64,000 nucleotides of DNA from Bradyrhizobium sp. NFR13 (lineage in GTDB: Bacteria; Pseudomonadota; Alphaproteobacteria; Rhizobiales; Xanthobacteraceae). A program made the position numbers and the translations under genes. Within the stretch, counting starts at the first letter, position 1. Every line of letters begins with the position of its first letter. The stretch lies in contig NZ_FOTP01000003.1 in NCBI RefSeq assembly GCF_900114605.1, positions 744,001 through 808,000 of the forward strand. The letters are read 5' to 3'. The notes under the pieces are model-generated. The model worked only from the letters and a program-made list of their open reading frames with translations, was not told where the DNA came from and made no database searches. Positions 7,966-16,179 of the stretch are shown here, piece by piece.

Positions 7966-9657
7966 ATGTCGAAAACTGTCGCAGATGAGATTGTCCATGT
8001 GCTTGAGACGATTGGCGTCCAGCAGATTTTCGGCCTGATCGCCGACTCGCTTAATCCTTTGGCGGACTCGGTCCGGCGCAGCAGTATCGAATGGGTCGGG
8101 GTCCGCCATGAGGAAGGCGCGGCACTCGCTGCCGCGGGCCAGGCCAAGCTTACCGGCAAGCTCGGCGTTTGCGCCGGCTCCACCGGGCCGGGCAGCACGC
8201 ATCTCGTCGCCGGTCTCTATGAAGCGGCGCGCGATCATGCCCCGGTGCTGGCGCTTTCTGGCGAAATGGCGCGGGCAGCCAAAGGCGTCGACTTCTTCCA
8301 GACCACGGAGCCCGACCTGCTGTTTCGCGACGTCGCGCTCTACACCCAAACCATCACCACCGCGGCACAGGCGCCCGGCGTGATCCATCAGGCGATCTCC
8401 AGTGCCTATGCAGGGCCTGGCGTCGCGCATCTGACGCTGCCTGTCGACGTGCTGTCATCGAAAGCCGAAGGGGCGACAGCGAGCCTTGCCACGCTGGTGC
8501 CACGCGGCGAGATCCTGCCGAATGATGCCGCCATACAGGAAGCCGCCCGCCGCATCGACGAAGCCGGCAGCGTCGTCATCATGTGCGGCCATGGTGCCAT
8601 CGGCACCGCCGAACTCCTACGTGCGCTCAGCGACAAACTGAAGGCGCCGCTGGTGCATTCGGTGCGCGGCAAGGAGATCATGGCGTTCGATGACGTCAGA
8701 TGGATGGGCGGGCTCGGCATGATCGGCACCAAGGCCGTCTACAATGCCGTGCACGACGCCGACCTGCTGGTGATGATCGGCACCGACTATCCCTATTCGA
8801 ACTTCCTGCCGCGCAAAGGTAATGTCATCCAGATCGACGTGCGCGCCGAAGCGCTCGGCCGGCGCACGCCGACGCGCCTTGGCGTGATCGGTTCGGCACG
8901 CCCCGCGTTGAAGATGCTACTCGACAGGGTGCAGACCAAGACCGACGGCGAGTTCTTCGAGACAACGAGCCACGCCCGCAGGAAGTGGGACGAGATGCTC
9001 GACAAGCAGGCCGATCCCGCCCGCAGCAAGAACAAGATCCACCCGCAGGCCGTAGCGCGCATCGCCAGCGATCTGGCACGGCCCGACGCGATCTTCGTGT
9101 TCGACACCGGACTGAACACGCTGTGGTCGGCAAACTGGATCCGCCAGAACGGCACCCAGCGCATCATCGGCTCGTTCAACAATGCCGCCGTCGGCACATC
9201 CGTGGGTCAAGGCAATGGCGTGCAGATTCTCGACCGTACCAAGCAGGTCATCGTGCTGACCGGAGATGGAGGCTTCAATATGCTGATGGGCGAGTTCATG
9301 ACCGCCGTGCAGCACAAGCTGCCCATCAAGGTGATCATCTACAACAATTCGGCACTCGGTCTGATCACGCTGGAAGCCGAAAGCATTGGCCTCGCACCAT
9401 TCCGCGAGGCCATCGAATTCCCCAATCCGGATTTCGCGGCACTGGCGCGTGCCTGCGGCGCTCAGGGTTTCACGGCCAAGCAGCCGGGCGATCTCAAAAA
9501 GGCCATCTCCGATGCGCTGGCCTGCGATGGACCCGCCATCGTCGATTGCGTGGTCGCCCCCGACGAGATTCCGAACCTGCCGCATATCGACGCCGCCATG
9601 GTTGGCAATTACGCGCTGGCGAAGATCAGGGAAGCGGTGATGGCGGTGACGGGCTGA
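7966..9657 (+). CDS. thiamine diphosphate enzyme, pyruvate oxidase (PoxB)-like
   Basis: This 563-residue protein has the three-domain layout of thiamine diphosphate enzymes. The catalytic glutamate is in VRHEEGAA (about residues 46-53). The central domain is FAD/Rossmann-like. The cofactor motif starts at GDGGFNMLMG and ends at IYNN. The segments CAGSTGPGSTHL, GSFNNAA and GDGGFNMLMGEF recall E. coli PoxB, which oxidises pyruvate to acetate and CO2 with ubiquinone. Acetolactate synthase and sulfoacetaldehyde acetyltransferase are less similar. The ATG at 7966 was chosen because the family motif begins at MSKTVADEI; the open frame extends further upstream. The protein stops near residue 563 and lacks most of the C-terminal lipid-binding tail of PoxB. 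Confidence 0.75.
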   Translation: MSKTVADEIVHVLETIGVQQIFGLIADSLNPLADSVRRSSIEWVGVRHEEGAALAAAGQAKLTGKLGVCAGSTGPGSTHLVAGLYEAARDHAPVLALSGEMARAAKGVDFFQTTEPDLLFRDVALYTQTITTAAQAPGVIHQAISSAYAGPGVAHLTLPVDVLSSKAEGATASLATLVPRGEILPNDAAIQEAARRIDEAGSVVIMCGHGAIGTAELLRALSDKLKAPLVHSVRGKEIMAFDDVRWMGGLGMIGTKAVYNAVHDADLLVMIGTDYPYSNFLPRKGNVIQIDVRAEALGRRTPTRLGVIGSARPALKMLLDRVQTKTDGEFFETTSHARRKWDEMLDKQADPARSKNKIHPQAVARIASDLARPDAIFVFDTGLNTLWSANWIRQNGTQRIIGSFNNAAVGTSVGQGNGVQILDRTKQVIVLTGDGGFNMLMGEFMTAVQHKLPIKVIIYNNSALGLITLEAESIGLAPFREAIEFPNPDFAALARACGAQGFTAKQPGDLKKAISDALACDGPAIVDCVVAPDEIPNLPHIDAAMVGNYALAKIREAVMAVTG

Positions 9658-9750
9658 CAAAGTGTTCGCCAAAAATACACTTTGGCGTCGCTGCTCAATT
9701 TCTCGCCGAGAATAATTCCAGCCTGCCCAAAGCCGGGGCAACACACTTCA

Positions 9751-9787
9751 AGCCTCAAGCAGTCCACGTGATTGCTTGAGGCTTTTT
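9751..9787 (+). terminator. Rho-independent terminator after the PoxB-like gene
   Basis: A perfect 11-bp stem (AGCCTCAAGCA at 9751-9761, TGCTTGAGGCT at 9773-9783) is followed by a run of five T. It separates the PoxB-like gene from the sigma-54-driven ABC operon. Confidence 0.9.
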
Positions 9788-9798
9788 CGCGTCAGAGG

Positions 9799-9814
9799 TG
9801 GCACGCAGCTTGCG
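9799..9814 (+). promoter_or_regulatory. sigma-54 promoter (-24/-12) of the NitT/TauT-amidase operon
   Basis: TGGCACGCAGCTTGCG matches the RpoN consensus TGGCACG-N4-TTGC(A/T) at every position but the last, with GG and GC exactly 10 bases apart. It lies 28 bases before the ATG of the ATPase gene, so transcription would start near 9825 and leave a short leader. An upstream activator such as NtrC is expected, but I did not find a clear NtrC site. Confidence 0.8.
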
Positions 9815-9841
9815 TATAGGCGGTACCAAGGAAACCGCATC

Positions 9842-10624
9842 ATGCCGCCGAAACAAGTTCAGCTTACCGTCCAGAACATCAGCAAGTCGTTCCCCGGCAA
9901 GGGCGGCGACGTCAATGTGCTCGATGACCTCTCCTTCTCCATCAACGAACGCGACTTCGTCAGCATTATTGGCCCCAGCGGCTGCGGCAAGACGACCATC
10001 TTCAACATCATCGCTGGCCTGCTGGAGCCCGATGGCGGCACTATTACCTATCGCGGCAAGGAAATCGAAAGCCTGCGCGGCCGCGTCGGATACATGATGC
10101 AGAAAGACCTGCTGTTTCCGTGGCGTACGGTGATGGGCAATGTGTTGCTCGGGCTGGAGACGCGCGGCGTCGACCAGAAGGAGGCCGAGGAGAAGGCGCG
10201 CGAATATCTCAAGCAGTTCGGCCTCGCTGGCTTCGAGAATGCCTATCCCAAGACCCTGTCCGGCGGCATGCGCCAGCGCGTAGCGCTGATCCGTACGCTG
10301 ATCATGGATCCTGACATCCTGCTGCTCGACGAGCCGTTCTCGGCGCTCGATTACCAGACACGGCTCTATCTCGAAGGCGTGCTGAAGGACGCCGTCCAGA
10401 AATTCAACAAGACGGTCATCCTCGTGACCCACGACATCGACGAGGCGGTCGCGCTGTCGAAGCGCGTCGTTGTGCTGTCCGGCCGCCCGGCGCGGGTGAA
10501 GGTCGTGCATGAGATCGACATCGAGGCAACCTCACCCATCACCGCGCGCAACGACGTGAAATTCTCGACTTATTTCAAGACGCTTTGCGCCGAACTCGAT
10601 ATCCAGACGGAGACAACGTCATGA
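9842..10624 (+). CDS. NitT/TauT-family ABC transporter ATP-binding protein
   Basis: This 260-residue ATPase energises import by the permease that follows. Walker A is GPSGCGKT (residues 44-51), the signature is LSGGMRQRVAL, and Walker B is ILLLDEPFSALD with the H-loop in VTHDIDEAV. The sequence is of the SsuB/TauB/NrtD type, whose systems carry sulfonates, nitrate, cyanate, pyrimidine precursors or similar small compounds. The start at 9842 was chosen because MPPKQVQLTVQNISK begins the fold and follows an AAGGA site. The stop overlaps the permease ATG (ATGA), a sign of translational coupling. A sigma-54 promoter lies just upstream. Confidence 0.92.
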   Translation: MPPKQVQLTVQNISKSFPGKGGDVNVLDDLSFSINERDFVSIIGPSGCGKTTIFNIIAGLLEPDGGTITYRGKEIESLRGRVGYMMQKDLLFPWRTVMGNVLLGLETRGVDQKEAEEKAREYLKQFGLAGFENAYPKTLSGGMRQRVALIRTLIMDPDILLLDEPFSALDYQTRLYLEGVLKDAVQKFNKTVILVTHDIDEAVALSKRVVVLSGRPARVKVVHEIDIEATSPITARNDVKFSTYFKTLCAELDIQTETTS

Positions 10625-11478
10625 GCCTCGTGATGTCCGACACATCCGCGCGCAAGAAGATCACACCGCGCAAGTCCCGCAAAAAGCGATCGACCTTCGA
10701 CACCACGCTCGGCCGCGCCGTGTTGCAATTGCTCGCCGTCGCAGTTTTCTTCGCGCTATGGGAGCTCGGCGTCCATGCCGGCTATATCTCGGCATTTTTG
10801 ATGGGGTCGCCATCTGGCATCTTCGCCACGTTCTACAAGCTGGTGCTGAGCGGCGAGCTGCTGTCGGATTCCTGGTACACGCTGTTCGAGGCCATTTTGG
10901 GCTTCATCATCGGCACCATCTTCGGATCGCTGTTCGGTCTGGCGCTGTGGTATTCCGTGTTCGTCGCGAAGCTGGTCGAGCCCTTCATCGTTGCCATCAA
11001 CTCCGTGCCGAAGATCGCGCTCGCCCCCATCGTGGTGCTGTGGTTCGGCACCGGCCTGATCTCGAAGGTCGCACTCGCCGTTTCACTCACTGCACTGGTA
11101 GCGCTGATCGCCGCGTATCAGGCGGCCAAGGATGCCGACGTCGATCTGCAGTCGCTGATGATCTCCATGGGCGCCGACAAGCATCAGGTGTTCTGGAAGG
11201 CCGTGGTGCCATCCACACTACCGTCGATCATCGCCACCTTCCGCATCAATATCGGTTTCGGCCTGGTCGGCGCCGTTGTCGGCGAGTTCATCTCGTCGCA
11301 GCGCGGCCTCGGCCACATGATCTTCCTCGCCTCCAGCCTGTACGACCTCAACTCGGTCTGGGTCGGGCTGTTCACGCTGATGATCCTTGGCTTCGTGCTT
11401 TATTACGTCATCGACATCATCGAGCGCACATCGCTGCCGTGGAAGCAGGCGACCACCTCGCATCAGGTTCAGGTTTGA
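10621..11478 (+). CDS. NitT/TauT-family ABC transporter permease
   Basis: This 285-residue inner-membrane protein has a basic N-terminus (residues 1-25, rich in Lys and Arg) and then about six hydrophobic helices. The cytoplasmic EAA loop (SLMISMGADKHQVFWKAVVP) contacts the ATPase. This is the standard pattern of SsuC/TauC permeases, which work as homodimers. The ATG at 10621 overlaps the ATPase stop by four bases. The binding-protein gene begins 33 bases after its stop. Substrate specificity cannot be read from the permease. Co-transcription with an amidase suggests a nitrogen-bearing compound. Confidence 0.9.
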   Translation: MSLVMSDTSARKKITPRKSRKKRSTFDTTLGRAVLQLLAVAVFFALWELGVHAGYISAFLMGSPSGIFATFYKLVLSGELLSDSWYTLFEAILGFIIGTIFGSLFGLALWYSVFVAKLVEPFIVAINSVPKIALAPIVVLWFGTGLISKVALAVSLTALVALIAAYQAAKDADVDLQSLMISMGADKHQVFWKAVVPSTLPSIIATFRINIGFGLVGAVVGEFISSQRGLGHMIFLASSLYDLNSVWVGLFTLMILGFVLYYVIDIIERTSLPWKQATTSHQVQV

Positions 11479-11511
11479 ATTCTCTTTCCTTCTCACTCAC
11501 GGAGACGTTCC

Positions 11512-12480
11512 ATGTCGTTGCTGAAGCGTATCACTGGCGCCACCGCGCTGGCCGCCATCCTGCTCGCCACGCCGGCGATGGCGCAGAACAAGAAGGTGGT
11601 GCTGTCGCAGGCCTTCCAGTCGATGCTGTATCTGCCGCTCTATGTCGCCATCAATGAAGGCTTCTTCACCGCGCAGGGCCTCGACCTCACCAAGGAAACC
11701 GCGGGCTCACCCACGGTCGCGCTCTCAGCAGTGATCTCCGGCAGCGCGCAGTTCTCGATCCATGGTCCTGAGTGGACAGCGATTGCAGCCTCCAAGGGCG
11801 CACCGGTCGGCATCATCGCCAATGTGGTCAACGGCGCCGCGGTGTGGATCGCCACCGCGCCGGACTTCAAGTTCACCGACGTCAAGAGCCTGAAGGGCCA
11901 GAAGGTGGTCGTCGGCACCATGCCGACCACCAGCACTTCGCTTTTCCTGAAACTGCTGAAGGAGAACGGCATGGACGGCAAGACCGATGTGGAGATGATC
12001 CCCGTCGCGATCGGCAGCGAACCGGGTCCGTTCCTCGCCAAGCAGGCTGACGTCGCCGTGATGTATGAACCCGGCCTGGATCAGGTTGTCGCCAAGGGCA
12101 TGAAGGTGGTCTACGGCTTCCCGAAGAGCTACGGCGCCTATGCATTCTCGTCAGTGACCGCCCGCAACGACGTCAATCCGGATCTGGCGCAGCGCGTCAC
12201 CAACGGAATGGAAATGGCGATGCGCTTCATGAAGAAAGATCCTGCCAAGACCGTGGCCATTGCGCAGAAGGAATTTCCAACGCTGGATCCCGCAGTGATC
12301 GAATCCGCCGTCAAGCGCATGCTGGCCGACGGCGTCTATCCGGACAGCGTCGATATTTCAGCGCCCTCGCTGAAGATCTCCATGGACACCCAGATCGCGC
12401 TCGGCAATCTCGCGGCCCAGCCCGACTATGACAAGTTTGTCGTGAAGAAATATATCGAGCCCGCATTGGCGATGAAGTAA
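11512..12480 (+). CDS. NitT/TauT-family ABC transporter substrate-binding protein
   Basis: This 322-residue protein starts with a clear secretion signal: a Lys/Arg N-terminus, a hydrophobic stretch and cleavage after ATPAMA, near residue 24. The mature part (KKVVLSQAFQSMLYLPLYVAINEGFF) is the NMT1/THI5-like periplasmic fold used by NitT/TauT systems. The segment GSPTVALSAVISGSAQFSIHGPEW lines the usual ligand cleft. A strong GGAGA precedes the ATG. It is the third gene of the operon and is followed after 71 bases by the amidase. The ligand is unknown. The amidase partner points to an amide, urea derivative or cyclic imide rather than a sulfonate, which is inference. Confidence 0.9.
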   Translation: MSLLKRITGATALAAILLATPAMAQNKKVVLSQAFQSMLYLPLYVAINEGFFTAQGLDLTKETAGSPTVALSAVISGSAQFSIHGPEWTAIAASKGAPVGIIANVVNGAAVWIATAPDFKFTDVKSLKGQKVVVGTMPTTSTSLFLKLLKENGMDGKTDVEMIPVAIGSEPGPFLAKQADVAVMYEPGLDQVVAKGMKVVYGFPKSYGAYAFSSVTARNDVNPDLAQRVTNGMEMAMRFMKKDPAKTVAIAQKEFPTLDPAVIESAVKRMLADGVYPDSVDISAPSLKISMDTQIALGNLAAQPDYDKFVVKKYIEPALAMK

Positions 12481-12551
12481 TATCGAAGGCGCGCGGCCTC
12501 GCGGCTGCGCGCCTCTCTTGATCCCAGAAGAAACGTTCAGGACGACACGAC

Positions 12552-13889
12552 ATGACGAATGCAACCGCGCGCACTGCAACATCTGGCGCGGGGGTTCTGG
12601 ACCTGCTGCGGCTGTTCAAGGGCAACACATCTGCGGCGGACCATTACGCATCAGAGCGTCTCGCACAGGCGAAGGCTGTCGAACCGGTGCTGAAGGCCTT
12701 CGAGGTCCTCCCCACCGACACCGTGCGCAAGCCGGGGCCGCTATCCGGCATTCCCGTTGCCATCAAGGATATCATCGCCACCACCGACATGCCCACCACC
12801 AATGGATCGGCCGTCTATGCCGATCACGTGCCCTCAAGCGATGCCTGGGTCGTCGAACGGCTGCGTAATCTCGGCGCCACTATCTTCGGCAAGACCGTCT
12901 CCACCGAATTCGCATGGCGTCATCCCGGACCGACCACCAATCCATGGAACAGCAGGCACACGCCGGGCGGCTCGTCTTCAGGCTCGGCAGCCTCCGTCGC
13001 CGCCGGCATCGTGCCGCTGGCGCTGGGCACGCAGACGCTGGGCTCGATCATCCGTCCCGCGGCCTTCAACGGCGTGGTCGGCTTCAAGCCGAGCTTCGGC
13101 GCCATCCCGCGCAGCGGCACACACCACCTCAGCCAGTCGCTCGATCATATCGGCTTCTTCGCGCGCAAGGTCGACGACGTTGCCTATGCGCTGTCATTGC
13201 TCGCCGGCACCAGCGACAGCGATCCGCATGGCGCGCCGGTGCCGGCCTTCGAAATCTCCGTCGAGCGCGGCGTGCCACCGCTGCCGTCGCCGCGTCTCGC
13301 CATTGTACGCTTCGCCAAATTCGCCAAGGCAGAGAGCGAGCAGCAGCAGGTGTTCGAGGCCTCGGTCGCGCGGCTACGCGGCGCCGGTGCAGCGATCGAA
13401 GAACTTGAACTGCCCGAACTGGATCGCAGCAACTGGGATGCGATCAATACCATCCTAGCCGCCGAAGGCGCAGTGATCTTCGCCGATCTCGTCGCGCGCT
13501 ATCCTGACAAGACCAGCGATCACCTGAAGAAGCTGGTCGAGACCGGCAGCGCCATCAGTGCGGCAGCCTATCTCAAGACCAAGGCGCAGCAGACAAAGCT
13601 GCGCGCGGACTTCACCGCGCAGATGACGAACTACGACGCTGTGCTGACACTGCCGGCCTATGGCGAAGCACCGGAAGGGCTGAGCTATACCGGCGACGCC
13701 GAATATTGCGCGCCATGGACCCTCATCGGCGTGCCCGCGCTGTCGCTGCCCGCCGGGTTCGGCAAGAACCATCTGCCGCTCGGCCTGCAGGTGGTCGGGC
13801 CCTATCTGAACGACTTGCGCACACTGCGTGTTGCGAAGTGGATCGAGAGCGCGCTGGCGTTCTCGCCGGGATTGCCCGAGATCAAATAG
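12552..13889 (+). CDS. amidase-signature hydrolase
   Basis: This 445-residue protein belongs to the amidase signature family, which cleaves C-N bonds with a Ser-cisSer-Lys triad. Lys72 sits in GIPVAIKD. The glycine/serine-rich signature GGSSSGSAASVAAGI supplies the bridging serine near residue 140. GTQTLGSIIRPAAF supplies the nucleophile serine near residue 164. These enzymes release ammonia from amides or hydrolyse allophanate-like or aryl-amide substrates. Sequence alone does not say which. Its place as last gene of a sigma-54-driven ABC operon suggests that it hydrolyses the imported compound for nitrogen. A bidirectional terminator follows directly. Confidence 0.88.
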   Translation: MTNATARTATSGAGVLDLLRLFKGNTSAADHYASERLAQAKAVEPVLKAFEVLPTDTVRKPGPLSGIPVAIKDIIATTDMPTTNGSAVYADHVPSSDAWVVERLRNLGATIFGKTVSTEFAWRHPGPTTNPWNSRHTPGGSSSGSAASVAAGIVPLALGTQTLGSIIRPAAFNGVVGFKPSFGAIPRSGTHHLSQSLDHIGFFARKVDDVAYALSLLAGTSDSDPHGAPVPAFEISVERGVPPLPSPRLAIVRFAKFAKAESEQQQVFEASVARLRGAGAAIEELELPELDRSNWDAINTILAAEGAVIFADLVARYPDKTSDHLKKLVETGSAISAAAYLKTKAQQTKLRADFTAQMTNYDAVLTLPAYGEAPEGLSYTGDAEYCAPWTLIGVPALSLPAGFGKNHLPLGLQVVGPYLNDLRTLRVAKWIESALAFSPGLPEIK

Positions 13890-13891
13890 CA

Positions 13892-13923
13892 AAAGGCCCC
13901 GTCCAATCTCGGACGAGGGCCTT
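13892..13923. terminator. bidirectional terminator between convergent amidase and cupin genes
   Basis: Arms AAGGCCC-CGTCC and GGACGAGGGCCTT fold around AATCTC. An A run lies on the left, serving the minus strand, and a short T-containing tail lies on the right. It sits three bases after the amidase stop and just below the cupin stop. Confidence 0.75.
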
Positions 13924-13933
13924 AGCTTGATGT

Positions 13934-14470
13934 CTACCTCCTCACCGCGCCATCGGGATGCGTGGGATCGACCCACAGCACGGTCTCCGGCTTCTCGACC
14001 GGCTCGATGTCGATATTGATGGCAATTGCCTCGCCGTCGCTGCGCACCAGCACGCATTCCAGCACTTCGTCACGGCTGGCATTGATTTCCTGATGCGGCA
14101 CGTAAGGCGGCACGAAAATGAAATCGCCGGGGCCGGCTTCTCCCGTAAACTGAAGTCGATCGCCCCAGCGCATGCGTGCCTTGCCCTTCACCACATAGAT
14201 GACGCTTTCGAGATGGCCGTGATGATGCGCGCCGGTCTTGGCATCCGGCTGGATCGACACGGTGCCAGCCCACAGCTTCTGCGCACCGACACGCGCGAAA
14301 TTGATGGCAGCCGCGCGGTCCATGCCTTTCGTCGAGGGCACATTGGTGTCGAGCTTGTCGGCGGGAATGACGCGAATGCCGTCATGCTTCCAGCGATCCG
14401 GATCATGGTCGTGGGAATGATCATGTGAATGATTGTGCGGATGAGTGTGGTCGTGACCATGGCCGGACAT
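13934..14470 (-). CDS. cupin-domain protein with histidine-rich N-terminus
   Basis: This 178-residue protein has two parts. Residues 1-27 are dominated by alternating histidines (HGHDHTHPHNHSHDH and onward), a likely zinc, nickel or copper binding tail. The rest is a single cupin barrel: motif 1 is GAHHHGHLESVIYVVKGKARMRWG, written here in part, and motif 2 is PGDFIFVPPYVPHQEIN, with the metal-binding His/Glu set. The function could be dioxygenase, isomerase or sensor, and nothing decides. I chose the ATG at 14470 because AAGAAGG lies about eight bases upstream and the histidine tail starts there. A longer frame to 14560 looks non-coding. It faces the amidase gene. Confidence 0.8.
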   Translation of the reverse strand: MSGHGHDHTHPHNHSHDHSHDHDPDRWKHDGIRVIPADKLDTNVPSTKGMDRAAAINFARVGAQKLWAGTVSIQPDAKTGAHHHGHLESVIYVVKGKARMRWGDRLQFTGEAGPGDFIFVPPYVPHQEINASRDEVLECVLVRSDGEAIAINIDIEPVEKPETVLWVDPTHPDGAVRR

Positions 14471-14636
14471 TTTCGATGCCTTCTTGGGTTCCGAAGAAAT
14501 GATGCCAACGTATGCAGCATCGCCTCCCCGGGAGTGAGGAACATTCAATTGAGCTGGCAATTGTCTCTGCGAAGCTCAAGCAGCGCGTATCGAGAATGGT
14601 CTCGGAACTGCGTCTGCAACATGACAGGAGTATCCC

Positions 14637-14852
14637 ATGGGTGCCACCGCAGACAAGATCAAGGGAACCGCGAACGAAGCCATCGGCAAGGCCAAGCAGG
14701 GCATCGGCGAGGCCGTCGGTTCGGACCGTTTGCAGGGCGAAGGCCTGATCCAGGAAGGCAAGGGCCATGCGCAGAAGGCCGTGGGCGATGCCAAGCAGGC
14801 CGCCAAGGACACCGCCGACAAGGCGTCGGATTTCGTGAACCGCAAACTTTAA
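14637..14852 (+). CDS. CsbD-family small stress protein
   Basis: This 71-residue, highly charged, Ala/Lys/Gly-rich protein starts MGATADKIKGTANEAIGKAK, the opening typical of the CsbD family. These proteins are predicted to be mostly helical or disordered and are induced by general stress in many bacteria; their biochemical role is not established. It ends with VNRKL and is followed by a terminator at 14912. A second protein of related type lies at 62090-62452. GACAGGAG before the start gives a good ribosome site. Confidence 0.85.
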   Translation: MGATADKIKGTANEAIGKAKQGIGEAVGSDRLQGEGLIQEGKGHAQKAVGDAKQAAKDTADKASDFVNRKL

Positions 14853-14911
14853 CCAATTCCAACCGGCGGAGTTTTGACTCCTCCGTCGGTCGCAGGTGAC
14901 GCTGCAAAAGA

Positions 14912-14939
14912 AGCCGGTCCCAAGAGGGGCCGGCTTTTT
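14912..14939 (+). terminator. Rho-independent terminator after csbD-like gene
   Basis: The stem AGCCGGTCCC / GGGGCCGGCT closes over AAGA and is followed by TTTTT. It lies 60 bases after the csbD-like stop. Confidence 0.85.
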
Positions 14940-15085
14940 GCTGTCTGCTCGTTACGCCAGCCCGCCCGGAATGACATAGGTCAATACCTGCGCAGGGGAG
15001 CATCCGGCCCAAAGCCCTGATGGCAACGATATTTCAGCGAGTTCCCGGACTTCCCCCTCGCCGGTCCGGCTGGTAAACCCCCGCC

Positions 15086-15883
15086 ATGTTCAAGGTCGCC
15101 GCCCTCTATCAATTCGCCGCGCTGCCGGATTTCCGGCAATTGCGCGAACCGCTGCGCGCATTCTGCGTCAATCTCGGCATCAAAGGCTCGATCCTGCTCG
15201 CCGAGGAAGGTATCAACGGCACCGTGGCTGGCACCGACGCTGCCATCGATGCGCTGATGGCGGAGCTGCAGACAGGTGTGATGTTCAGCGATCGGTTGAA
15301 CCATCTCGAGCTGAAATTCTCTCGCGCCAGCATGATGCCGTTCCTGCACATGAAGGTGCGGTTGAAGAAAGAGATCGTCACCCTCGGCGATCCCCGGACC
15401 GATCCGACCAAGACCGTTGGCACCTATGTCGATGCCGCCGACTGGAACGAGCTGATCGCCGACGAGAACACGCTGGTGCTCGACACGCGCAATGCCTTCG
15501 AAGTAGCAATGGGCACGTTCGAGGGCGCGGTCGATCCGGAGATCGCAAGCTTCGGCCAGTTCAAGGATTTCGTCACACGCACGCTCGATCCCGAGAAGCA
15601 CAAGAAGATCGCGATGTTCTGCACCGGCGGCATCCGCTGCGAGAAGGCGAGCTCCTATCTGCTGTCGCGTGGTTTTTCCGACGTCTATCACCTCAAGGGC
15701 GGCATCCTGAAATATCTCGAAGAGATACCCGAGCCCGAGAGCCGCTGGCGCGGCGAATGCTTCGTGTTCGACCAGCGCATCGCGCTCGGCCATGGTCTCG
15801 TCGAGAGCCAGTCGATCAAACCTGACCTGCCGATCAATTCCGAAGATTTTGCGATGCTGCGGGAGAGCGCATCCGATGACTGA
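15086..15883 (+). CDS. trhO: tRNA uridine(34) hydroxylase TrhO (rhodanese fold)
   Basis: This 265-residue protein matches the TrhO/YceA family. It has an N-terminal acylphosphatase-like domain (about residues 1-95, with SILLAEEGINGTVAG) and a rhodanese domain carrying the active loop CTGGIRCEKASSYLL (catalytic Cys near residue 180). In E. coli TrhO hydroxylates U34 of several tRNAs with oxygen to start cmo5U or mo5U synthesis. Its size is typical of alphaproteobacterial members, which are shorter than E. coli TrhO. The last eight bases overlap the start of slyX, so the two genes are probably translated together. Confidence 0.88.
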   Translation: MFKVAALYQFAALPDFRQLREPLRAFCVNLGIKGSILLAEEGINGTVAGTDAAIDALMAELQTGVMFSDRLNHLELKFSRASMMPFLHMKVRLKKEIVTLGDPRTDPTKTVGTYVDAADWNELIADENTLVLDTRNAFEVAMGTFEGAVDPEIASFGQFKDFVTRTLDPEKHKKIAMFCTGGIRCEKASSYLLSRGFSDVYHLKGGILKYLEEIPEPESRWRGECFVFDQRIALGHGLVESQSIKPDLPINSEDFAMLRESASDD

Positions 15884-16103
15884 GATCGCAAAAGACCTGA
15901 CAGGCTTGCGCGAGCGTATCGACGCACTCGAAACCCGCGTCGCCTATCAGGACGACACGATCGAGACGCTGAATGCGACGATCACCGCTCAGTGGAAGCA
16001 GATCGACATGCTGACGCGGCAGGTCGCCACGCTTGGCGAGCGGTTGCAGGAAGCCGAAAGCAACAGTGGCGCGCCGCGGAATGAACCTCCGCCGCATTAT
16101 TGA
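15876..16103 (+). CDS. slyX: SlyX-family coiled-coil protein
   Basis: This 75-residue protein is almost all one predicted coiled coil: LRERIDALETRVAYQDDTIE starts the heptads, with a leucine/isoleucine spine to about residue 60. It ends with the short Pro/His tail PPPHY that is characteristic of SlyX. The family has no agreed biochemical function. The ATG at 15876 overlaps the end of trhO by eight bases. Confidence 0.85.
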   Translation: MTEIAKDLTGLRERIDALETRVAYQDDTIETLNATITAQWKQIDMLTRQVATLGERLQEAESNSGAPRNEPPPHY

Positions 16104-16120
16104 GAGGCGGCGACCTCTTA

Positions 16121-16171
16121 CTTCCCCTCTCCCACTGCGGGCAGCTTTGCTGCGCTGGGGGAGAGGGAAAG
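16121..16171. repeat. intergenic palindrome CTTCCCCTCTCCC ... GGGAGAGGGAAAG
   Basis: Pyrimidine-rich and purine-rich arms flank an inner hairpin (CTGCGGGCAG ... CTGCGC). It sits between the convergent slyX and acyl-CoA ligase genes, where it could end transcripts from both sides. It belongs to the CTCTCC-type palindromes of this window. Confidence 0.6.
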
Positions 16172-16179
16172 AAAAAGCG

